From Jaenimonas drosophilae (Eukaryota > Euglenozoa > Kinetoplastea > Trypanosomatida > Trypanosomatidae), in the NCBI GenBank assembly GCA_030849065.1, contig JASAON010001647.1:100277-164276 (forward strand): 64,000 nucleotides of DNA, written 5' to 3'. The notes under the pieces were generated by a model, which was given only the letters and a program-made list of their open reading frames with translations, made no database searches and had not been told where the DNA came from. Each line of letters begins with the position of its first letter. Position 1 is the first letter of the stretch. The position numbers and the translations under genes are program-made. This document shows positions 28,391 through 36,433 of this stretch, in pieces.

Positions 28391-31300
28391 TCAGCGATCG
28401 GACTTCAGCAAGTTTGCCTCGATGACAGCCACTGCGTCGTTGTCGTCTTCGATACCGTAGCCATAGCCTTCTGGGTGCAGCTGGAGTTCGGACGCCCAAA
28501 TGGAGAATCGCGTGAAGAGGATGTTGTGGCCTTGACTGCATCGACGGCTAATCCACGAGTATACCTCCTGCGTATTGCGGGCCGAGACTCCCCACTTCTT
28601 CAGGAGTCTTCGTGCAGAGTAGAATTGCTTGAATGTAACCTCTTTGTTGACGCCAGCTGCCTCAAGCATGAGGTTTGCTGGTGTGCTCGCCAACTTTTCA
28701 ATCGCAGCTGCGTGTGAAAATGATTCCCCAGACGCTTTCTTAACTACCTCTGCGGCGTCTTCCACATCATTTGCCGCCACAACGTGTAGATCTGAGCCAA
28801 CTCGTCGGCAGCAGCTCAGGGTGTCAAACATGTAATAGAGTTCCATGAATCGGTACATGTATCCAAAGAAGGCACTCAGTTCCTTCTCCCTGATTAACCG
28901 CTCCTTCCCTTTGGCAGTGAGGTAAATGGTATCCTGCGAGCTATAGCTCATCTCTTGAACTGCAAAGAACGAGCGAAACAGCACTGGAAGAAAATCATCA
29001 CGGTAGTTGTTCAGGTGGAGGTTGTTCAAGAACACGTCGTTGATGCCTGCTGCCTTGAGATAGCCTTTGTTTTCAGCATCCATTCGGGAAAAGATATGCG
29101 CTCGGAGCTTCCGCTTCATCTCGGTGTTTGTGTGAGGAAGCAGAAGGCGTAGCTGCTGCCAGTACGGTATTCCTGGAGGAAATAAGTCCGCGAGTCCATC
29201 CTGTAGACGCTGGAGCAGCATTCCTGCAAGTCGATCGTCTTCCTGATCGCGAAACAGATCTTCAGCTTTACGATTGACGGCCTTTGAGTACTGAACGAAT
29301 AGAGCTGCTGTCAGGTGGGCAATTTGGTCCGAATCAACTGGATATCCATGTTGGCCCGACGCCAGTCCATCATACTCACTACTGAGTCCCTTGGCAGTGC
29401 TCGCACCAAGTAATGCACTTGGCACCCCAGTGTATTCCAATCCGTTGGCCAAGCACTGAAGAAGCTCCTCTGCTCGTCCAACAACCGTTTTTGTCGCATG
29501 TAGTGCTTTGAGGATTCGTAAGTACGACTTTCGATACAAATCGTGTCCGAATGTGCATCGTTGAGGAATGGGTAGAACTTCAGGTTGGGTCTGCTCCAGC
29601 TCCAGCAGCTGTTTGTACGTAGTGATCCATGCCCACTCCTGGGCATCGAGAATTCCTTCAACTTCTTTTCTTCCGTACTCACTACCGAAGAAGGTACTCA
29701 AATACACTTGAATATACTCCAGTAGGAAACGGAAGTCTCGCCGGTGAATCTCTCTACTGCCAAGGTCTCTCCGGTTAAGTAGAGTATTAGTACGGAATAC
29801 AATGTCCCTCAACCAAGTGATCCATTGATCTCCCTCATCATCCACTGATTGCTCACCATGCGATGACCCTCTTAGAAGAACAATTTTGTGTTGTTCTATC
29901 AACTGGTGAACAATTTTGTCCAGCTTGTACCTCTGACGAAGGATATCTGCGATGGAAGCAGTTGAAAGGTAATCGTCATCACTGTCGTCATCATCACTAC
30001 TCGATCCATCGTTCACTTTGGCACTTTTTTCCGACTTTGTTCGAGTTTCCACTATCGCCCTCCGGATCTCTTCGAATATCTCGCGTCGCGTTTGACGATG
30101 CTCTCTTGAACACGTGTACGGTAACTTCTTTGCGATTGTGCCCCACTTTTCGCCAAGAGTAAGAGGCAGTTTTGTTGCGCAGAATTCGCCGTACCACTCC
30201 GCAGCGCAGCTAATTGTCGCGTGGTGGTGATCTCGCAGAAAAGCATTAAATGCATTTCGGAGCTTGTCATCCCCCTCATTATCCAATAAATCCTCATCCA
30301 TGAGATTCCGTAACAGCTTTTCAACCAGCACAGGTGACATTTCAGCAACAGAAACGGGATCGTGTGGGTCCGATGGATGGAAGCTGCATAAGTATGTGCT
30401 TACGACAGTAAGGTGGCCCACAATGTATCCAAGAACAGCGCGGAAATCGCGAACATTAATCCCTCCTTTGCCGTGAGCTACAAATGTAGCAGCGAGACGG
30501 AACACATCAATGAACTCAGACTCCTTGGAAAAGAGCGGCTCAAGATAGTCTTGATAGTAAACGAACATGTTGTGAGCAAACTCATCCGCACCGAAGTCAT
30601 CCGCACCGTTGGGGTCGGTCAGCACGGACCGATGCCCCTTGCTAAATGTGAAGAACTCTCTGTAGAGGCGTGACTCATCACTAAACGGGAATATGAGCTT
30701 CAATCGCTTAATCGATTCTGCCGCCTCATTTTCCCTTTCAGCTGCAGTGGTGCCAAGGTTTTTAAAGAACTCCTTGAATAGGGGATGATCAGAGTATTTG
30801 CTCTTGGTGTACCTCATGAGACAGACGTAAATTAGGTCGTCAACGTTCACCAATGGTCGTGAAGTTCCGTCTCTTTTTGAGTTCGCATCAGCAAAGCTCC
30901 AGAACGCACGCTCGAGTACTGATACGCTTGCATCGGGCTTTGGATAACTTGGCGAAGCTTTTTCAGAGATTCGAACGCCCGCATCGATCTCCAATGGTTG
31001 CGGCTGTAGGTCCTCGTTGTGAGCATCAGGGATCCGGCGTTGAAGGATTTCGCCTACATCCAGAAAAAGGATATCTGCAGGAATACCAAGTGCATCTGCG
31101 CATCCTCTGGCTGCCCGTTGAAACCAATCAAAGTCTATCCTTGTCTTCAGATCAATGGGCACTGTAAGCTCCTTCCTGTTACGGCCCGGGTGATAAGAAG
31201 TCTTTGTTTCTCCCAGTGTCCGTAGCACTGCAGTGGAACAAAAAGTTGCATAACCAAAAAATCCTGTAAGTGCGTAGCTCGAAGACTGCTCGATCGGTGC

Positions 31301-33715
31301 AGCATCTCCACTTTGCTCCTCCGTTGCGAAAGTAGAATCAATAATGCTCCTCCATCGCGTGCACGGTGGTTGGTCGTCAAATGGCGAAGAGAGGAATCGC
31401 AGCGATAATGCAGAGAATTTCAAACCCTCAATGGCAGCAAACCCTGACGAATAAGAGAAGTTTGATAGAGTCACCTTCCTTTCCAGGGAGGCACAAATTA
31501 GAGAAATGACTCGTTTTTCTTTTTCGTCTGCTGTTTCCCCTCCAAATACTGGAGGAGGCGAAGAGTTGCGTAAGATTTCCTTCACAACTGCAATTCGCTT
31601 TGCATTGGGCTCACAATCGATTCCTAGCCTCATTTTCAGCACGTGCAAGTCTAGCAGAACTGGTATCTTTTCTGAGACAGCATAAACACAGATGTCGTCA
31701 AAGTGAACCAGTTTCTGCGGGTCGCCAGTCTCGCTCAGGTCGCATCGAGAAAAGAACTCGAAAAGGACTTCAATCTTTTCTTTGGTGACATCCAGATTAG
31801 TATCATCCTCAGATGCCAAAGGAACAGCTGCTAGGAATGATTCGTCTCGGGATGATGCTCCACGTGCAACGCCCATGAACTGAGACTCTTGAAGAGGTTG
31901 AACGACATCACCAAAGTTTGCGCTCTCATCTTGAGCAATCGCATCTTCGTATAGGTCAAGGAGACAAATGTAAGCCTCTAGATAATGCCGAAACTCACTC
32001 AGGTTGACAATGTAGGTGTCATCAGAATCCAGGGCACTGGCGAACGCGATGTCTGACAGTCGATCATGCACCTGCTTGTTGGGGAAAATGGTATGGAGGT
32101 TAAACAATACATACATCCCATCACGGGCATCCTGCGCGCTTAGCCTAAAAGTTCCCCGGCTTAAGCGACGAAATAGCATCTGTAGTGTGTCTTCGATATC
32201 TGCCTTTTCCATCTCCTTCTCCAGTCGAAGCTCTGGTGATAATGATTCATCAGCAAGTTCTTCTTCCAGTTGCTTTAAACGGCGAAGCATCAACCGCAGT
32301 GCATCCAGAGAAAACTCAAACTTCTCAGGAGGGCACTCTTCTTCCGCGAACAGCGTTGGAAGAAGCTCATCATACGCAAAAATGGAAGGGCCGCATTCTT
32401 CATATGCAGTGAGTTGAACCAGGAGCATGTTTCCGTCTATATCCCCTGCACCTCCTAATCCATCTGTTAAGCAATCCGTTGCATTGGCGTCGGCGTCCAA
32501 CGGTTCACACACCTCTGACGCGTACAAGGTAGGCAAAAATGGCTCACATTCCTCATATGCAAACAAAGTGGGCCAGCATTCCTCAAATGCAAATAGAGAT
32601 GGCTCGCATTCTTCGTTCGCGTACAAGGTGGGTTCGCATTCATGCCAAGCAAAAAGGGTCGGTAGCAGCTCCTCGTATGAATACAATGTCGGTTCCATTT
32701 CTTCATAGGCATAATATCTGGGGCCGCACTCTAAAGTGGCATAGAGAGTTGGAAGACACTCCTCAAAATCGAATAATGTCGGTAAGCACTCTTCGTACGC
32801 TGTCAGCTTCGGAAGATATGCGTCAGGGTCCTCTTCAGATCCCGAAAATGACAGTGCATATCGTAACGCTACCCACTCAACGAACCCCGCAAATGGAATC
32901 ACAAGGCTGTTGCAGCTCAGGGGATTTCTCGTAACAGCAGCAGCTCCTGAAGTATGCTTTGTAGTCGCCTCCCAATAGTTCACGACTTGAGAAAAAATAG
33001 ATTGAGCGCTCTTTGACTTCATTGTGGGCCCAGGTCCGTGGTTGCTCGAAAACAGAGTTGGCATTTCACCATCCAGATGGGCTATCAAGTTGCTCGTGAG
33101 ATCCTTAATTGACATAGATACGAGATAACCCTCAGCAATTGCTTCCTCTGCCTCTGGCAAAAGCTTCCCATTTCCCGATTGGGAAGCAGCAAAGAAAACT
33201 GCTTTATGCTTGCTCATCTTTTTCAGCCATTTTTTGGCCGGCTTGGGAAACGTTTTCGTTTCCTGAAGTACTGCAAGAACATGATAAAACTCGCACATAC
33301 ACAGCATCCATAGTCGGAAGTGACATCTGAAAAGCTCAGGGGTTGCTAAATCAAGTGTGGCGTCTCCAGTGACTGGTCCACCAAATTCGCAAACTAGTCG
33401 TGTGGACCGAAATAACAGATAGCTATTTAGAGGAAACACCACTGGGAGTTCCCACACTTTATCGCCGTAACGCGACAGAGCGTTGAGCGTAATGGGCTTG
33501 TGCTCGCAGCTGAAAGGATGAGCAATTGATGGTTTGTCGACCTTGCTGCGTTGCTTTGATGAGTAATCCAAAATTTTCTGGAAAACCTCAGTTCGCTCCG
33601 CAATACACTTACGAGGTGGGCTGTTTGTGTATGCATTTTTCTCAGTAAGTTGAAACTTGTTCTTCATGTCCTCATAGACATCTCTGAACTTCAGAGAAGA
33701 GCAGCAGCAGCCCAT
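28391..33715 (-). CDS. Giant MGCCC-anchored protein with Cys/Pro decapeptide repeats
   Basis: This 1774-residue protein is the first gene of the minus array beside the strand-switch region. It begins MGCCCSSLKF: Gly2 suits N-myristoylation and Cys3-5 palmitoylation, so I infer a peripheral membrane protein, perhaps flagellar. Residues about 306-463 hold some thirteen copies of a ten-residue unit with the consensus A-Y-E-E-C-x-P-T-L-F/Y (listed separately). Three similar segments near residues 562, 1080 and 1317 share the pattern xxFRxxLxYIxxYL and look like degenerate EF-hand-derived modules. Another (DAENKGYLKAAG) lies in the C-terminal third. A Ser/Asp-rich acidic patch (GSSSDDDDSDDD) is near residue 1240. 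There is no transmembrane helix or enzyme domain I can name. Synonymous codons differ between repeat units, so the repeats are old and kept at protein level. Function unknown. Confidence 0.85.
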   Translation of the reverse strand: MGCCCSSLKFRDVYEDMKNKFQLTEKNAYTNSPPRKCIAERTEVFQKILDYSSKQRSKVDKPSIAHPFSCEHKPITLNALSRYGDKVWELPVVFPLNSYLLFRSTRLVCEFGGPVTGDATLDLATPELFRCHFRLWMLCMCEFYHVLAVLQETKTFPKPAKKWLKKMSKHKAVFFAASQSGNGKLLPEAEEAIAEGYLVSMSIKDLTSNLIAHLDGEMPTLFSSNHGPGPTMKSKSAQSIFSQVVNYWEATTKHTSGAAAVTRNPLSCNSLVIPFAGFVEWVALRYALSFSGSEEDPDAYLPKLTAYEECLPTLFDFEECLPTLYATLECGPRYYAYEEMEPTLYSYEELLPTLFAWHECEPTLYANEECEPSLFAFEECWPTLFAYEECEPFLPTLYASEVCEPLDADANATDCLTDGLGGAGDIDGNMLLVQLTAYEECGPSIFAYDELLPTLFAEEECPPEKFEFSLDALRLMLRRLKQLEEELADESLSPELRLEKEMEKADIEDTLQMLFRRLSRGTFRLSAQDARDGMYVLFNLHTIFPNKQVHDRLSDIAFASALDSDDTYIVNLSEFRHYLEAYICLLDLYEDAIAQDESANFGDVVQPLQESQFMGVARGASSRDESFLAAVPLASEDDTNLDVTKEKIEVLFEFFSRCDLSETGDPQKLVHFDDICVYAVSEKIPVLLDLHVLKMRLGIDCEPNAKRIAVVKEILRNSSPPPVFGGETADEKEKRVISLICASLERKVTLSNFSYSSGFAAIEGLKFSALSLRFLSSPFDDQPPCTRWRSIIDSTFATEEQSGDAAPIEQSSSYALTGFFGYATFCSTAVLRTLGETKTSYHPGRNRKELTVPIDLKTRIDFDWFQRAARGCADALGIPADILFLDVGEILQRRIPDAHNEDLQPQPLEIDAGVRISEKASPSYPKPDASVSVLERAFWSFADANSKRDGTSRPLVNVDDLIYVCLMRYTKSKYSDHPLFKEFFKNLGTTAAERENEAAESIKRLKLIFPFSDESRLYREFFTFSKGHRSVLTDPNGADDFGADEFAHNMFVYYQDYLEPLFSKESEFIDVFRLAATFVAHGKGGINVRDFRAVLGYIVGHLTVVSTYLCSFHPSDPHDPVSVAEMSPVLVEKLLRNLMDEDLLDNEGDDKLRNAFNAFLRDHHHATISCAAEWYGEFCATKLPLTLGEKWGTIAKKLPYTCSREHRQTRREIFEEIRRAIVETRTKSEKSAKVNDGSSSDDDDSDDDYLSTASIADILRQRYKLDKIVHQLIEQHKIVLLRGSSHGEQSVDDEGDQWITWLRDIVFRTNTLLNRRDLGSREIHRRDFRFLLEYIQVYLSTFFGSEYGRKEVEGILDAQEWAWITTYKQLLELEQTQPEVLPIPQRCTFGHDLYRKSYLRILKALHATKTVVGRAEELLQCLANGLEYTGVPSALLGASTAKGLSSEYDGLASGQHGYPVDSDQIAHLTAALFVQYSKAVNRKAEDLFRDQEDDRLAGMLLQRLQDGLADLFPPGIPYWQQLRLLLPHTNTEMKRKLRAHIFSRMDAENKGYLKAAGINDVFLNNLHLNNYRDDFLPVLFRSFFAVQEMSYSSQDTIYLTAKGKERLIREKELSAFFGYMYRFMELYYMFDTLSCCRRVGSDLHVVAANDVEDAAEVVKKASGESFSHAAAIEKLASTPANLMLEAAGVNKEVTFKQFYSARRLLKKWGVSARNTQEVYSWISRRCSQGHNILFTRFSIWASELQLHPEGYGYGIEDDNDAVAVIEANLLKSDR
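32327..32800 (-). repeat. Degenerate 30-bp / 10-residue tandem repeat (EECxPTLFAY)
   Basis: Within the MGCCC-anchored protein about ten units stand in tandem: AYEECLPTLF, DFEECLPTLY, ATLECGPRYY, AYEEMEPTLY, SYEELLPTLF, AWHECEPTLY, ANEECEPSLF, AFEECWPTLF, AYEECEPFLP(TLY) and ASEVCEPL. A spacer of about 30 residues follows, then three more: AYEECGPSIF, AYDELLPTLF and AEEECPPEKF. Cys occupies the fifth place in most units and Pro the seventh in nearly all. The DNA copies differ at many silent sites. Confidence 0.9.
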
Positions 33716-35023
33716 CTCTGATTCAACCCTAGGAGACTAAGAGACTACAAATTCAAAATACGAAGAGAGGTGCAAACATTGTCAAGAACCCACATTCCAC
33801 ACTACAGCCCCAATTCAACGTAATCCGCACATACCATAGCGCCAGACCTCCCTGTCATGACACCGTAAGACAACATCGTGGATCTTCCATACGCAGTTTC
33901 ATACTGATCAACCTCAATCCACCAACTCGCATCCCGCCCAGCAAGTTACCATGGCAACTAAGCACCACCACAATAAGAGTTCACAATAGTTCTTACACCC
34001 AAAGCCCATCACTTGAGCAACAACCAACGCAATGACTTTCAAAGACACCCGCACAAATAGCCCAACCAAGTGCACAAATAACCAGTCCACCAGCTCCGTC
34101 TATGCCACCGCCCCCAACCTGACTGAACCTGAACAAAACGGGTGCCAAAAGAGACGGCCAAAGCGCACCCCCGAGCCAGAGGAACCGCGCCAGGCTCTTA
34201 AAGCTGAAACGAGGCACCGGGAGCACGGAAGGCAGCTAGAACCCCCCCCCCCCGACCCCGCCCCCAGGATGAAAAATAACTGCAAGATCACACCGGCGGT
34301 TAATCTACCCCAAAATTAACCCCCCCCCTTACGAACGCAGCGAAAGTCGATTGAAAAGCGCGCCGCGGGGCGGGGGGCGGCGCCGCCCCGGAGGCGCCAT
34401 CTCAAGAATCCCCCCTTCTTTTCCCAAAAAACCGCGACCCCCCCCCCGCAGCGGCCAATTGGGACCCTTCAGGAAAAAATGAGAAGATGGAGCCCCCCGC
34501 CCCCGCGCAACAAAATGGCCCGCGAATCCAATCGCGCTGCTTTTGCATTCGATAAAGACGACGGGCCATTTTGCGAGCAGTTACCCCCATCTGTTCCATA
34601 TGCTGCGCGCGGGCTTCTCTCGCCTCTTTGGGGTAGTGGCGCTGCGGGCGTTTGCGTTTTTGCTCGCGTTTCAAATTCGGATCCAAACGGAATTCGCTTC
34701 CGGCTGGCGATGCCCCCCCCCCAACCCACCGCCCCCATGTATGAGGATGCTCGGCCCGGCGTTGCCCCGGCCCGTTCCTTTTCGTGGCGCCACGCGTCGG
34801 TTTCGGCGGCCGCGGAAACTTGCGCCAGCTGGAAATGTGATGCTGCCGGCGGGGGGGGGGGGAATAATGGGGTTTGACCCCATCCGTTTTCCCCAAAGGA
34901 CTCCGGGGGCTGTTGTTGTTCTTCTCTTATGCGAAGCTGCTGATGCCACAATCGATGGGTGATCTTTTCGCTCCTCTGATTCTTTTGAGTGATGATATCC
35001 GATCCCTTTCTCTGCTCTAGATC
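33716..35023. promoter_or_regulatory. Divergent strand-switch region, presumed bidirectional transcription start
   Basis: All genes to the left point left and all genes to the right point right, so this 1.3-kb interval separates two polycistronic arrays. In kinetoplastids such regions are where RNA polymerase II starts in both directions; that function is inferred from gene order. The left half (33720-34200) is A- and C-rich with no open frame of interest. The right half (about 34240-34900) is GC-rich with five C or G runs of nine to twelve bases. I found no tRNA gene in it, although such regions sometimes contain them. Overlapping open frames in several phases here are a by-product of high GC. 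Confidence 0.75.
34236..34900. repeat. G/C homopolymer-rich block with palindrome and inverted repeat
   Basis: C runs occur at 34242-34253 (12), 34320-34328 (9), 34438-34447 (10) and 34713-34722 (10), with a G run at 34851-34862 (12). A perfect 16-bp palindrome, GGGGCGGCGCCGCCCC, lies at 34374-34389. A 12-bp inverted repeat has arms CAAAATGGCCCG at 34511-34522 and CGGGCCATTTTG at 34562-34573, with a 39-base loop. Runs of this length occur nowhere else in the window. They could form quadruplex or hairpin structures. Confidence 0.85.
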
Positions 35024-36298
35024 ATGCCAAGCTATAGGGTTACAATTTCCTGCGTTCTTGTCGCAGTGGTGGCTGTGTTGTGTTTGCGACCCAGTTGTTC
35101 ACCGTCTGAAACTCTTCCCACCGTCAGTTCTGCAGTTGATGAATATGTACAAGGGAGTTTCTGCGGTTCCACTTCTGCTGAGGTGTACTCCAACAATATT
35201 CATCTTTTGCAAGTATTGAACCGAATAACTGCCACATCGTACTTTCGGTATTTCAAGGTGAACGCAGAAAAGCCGTGCCCCTACTGGGCAGTAAATCTTC
35301 TCTGCACAAGTGCTGAAAACACGTGTGATGTTTGTAAGTGTGATGCCAACTCAATACCCGAGGCACTTCGAACTCCCGATGACATGAGTACCGTTCGAGA
35401 CACGCCAGGGTCTCAAATATCCCGTGGGATTGCTGCCCTCAACGCCGATGATTGGGGTCGATGGAACTTTGTCGATGATGGTTCTGAGTACGTAGATCTT
35501 CTCCAGAATCCCGAGGGAAATACGGGCTATTCAGGACCGCTCGCTGCGCGGGTTTGGGAGGCAATTTATCGAGAGAATTGCCTCGTGAGTGAGCCAGACA
35601 ATACGTGCAGAGAAGTTAACGTACTTCGAACTCTTCTCAGTGGCCTTCACTACTCCATCAGCATGCAGGTTGCGACGAACTACTACAAAGACCCAACCCT
35701 TGAATCGCCACAATACAAACGCGGCATTTACAACAACCCCAATATCTCCTTCTTTCCGAACTGTGACATGTTTCTTCGGCGACTTGCTCCTTATCACCAC
35801 CATCTCGGGAATCTGCACGTCCTGTATCAGTTTATTCTTCGTGCCCTTGGCAAAGCAAAGTCAGTTTTCCTCTCTGATATCTCTGCTTACTATACGGGGC
35901 CTTCTAACACTGCAACAGCTGAAGATTTGTCGCTAACGTACGAACTTCATGAACTCTTTGATTCGAGGTTGCTATGCTCTCGAACTTTTGATGAGACTCT
36001 CTTTCTTGAGTCTCCGCGCGCGCGTGAGCTGATTCCGCAGATGAAAGTTATGATGCTTAATGTAACAAAACTGATGGATTGTGTGACGTGCGAAAAGTGT
36101 CGAATCTGGGGGAAGCTGGCCACAAAAGGTGTGTCTACTGCATTGCGAGTCATCATGGAGACTGAGAAACCCATTACACTAGATCGCGCTGAAATAGTTA
36201 CTCTTATCAATTTGGCGAGGCAACTGTCGTTCTCCATCAACAGTGCCCAAATGCTCTTGGAGCTATGCCCTGCTCCAACTCCCACTGTAGAGGGCTAA
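35024..36298 (+). CDS. ERO1: Endoplasmic reticulum oxidoreductin 1
   Basis: Flavoenzyme that reoxidises protein disulfide isomerase in the ER lumen. The product is 424 residues with an N-terminal signal peptide (VTISCVLVAVVAVLCL). Shuttle cysteines are seen in CDVCKC (Cys101, Cys104, Cys106) and the FAD-proximal active site in CVTCEKC at residues 353-359, followed by RIWGKL as in all ERO1 proteins. Other family blocks are DDWGRWNFVDD, EAIYRENC, and YKRGIYNNPNISFFPNCDMFLRRL. The helix HHHLGNLHVLYQFILRAL also fits. No C-terminal membrane anchor is present. It is the first gene of the plus array. A pyrimidine-rich stretch ending GCGAAG at 34936 is a reasonable trans-splice acceptor. Confidence 0.95.
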   Translation: MPSYRVTISCVLVAVVAVLCLRPSCSPSETLPTVSSAVDEYVQGSFCGSTSAEVYSNNIHLLQVLNRITATSYFRYFKVNAEKPCPYWAVNLLCTSAENTCDVCKCDANSIPEALRTPDDMSTVRDTPGSQISRGIAALNADDWGRWNFVDDGSEYVDLLQNPEGNTGYSGPLAARVWEAIYRENCLVSEPDNTCREVNVLRTLLSGLHYSISMQVATNYYKDPTLESPQYKRGIYNNPNISFFPNCDMFLRRLAPYHHHLGNLHVLYQFILRALGKAKSVFLSDISAYYTGPSNTATAEDLSLTYELHELFDSRLLCSRTFDETLFLESPRARELIPQMKVMMLNVTKLMDCVTCEKCRIWGKLATKGVSTALRVIMETEKPITLDRAEIVTLINLARQLSFSINSAQMLLELCPAPTPTVEG

Positions 36299-36433
36299 CG
36301 ATAGAGGATAAGCAATCTGTGTTCATCAACATTGTGAACGTTGTGAATGGAACAATTTTGAACTAATCACCGTGGCATCATTGCGATTGTTTTCTTCTTT
36401 CTGTCTGCCAGTTTCTACAGCACACAATCTACT

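Noticed and set aside
34402..34962. Several overlapping frames of 130-165 codons in the strand-switch block
   Set aside because: High GC lowers stop frequency in all phases; products are low-complexity and mutually exclusive.
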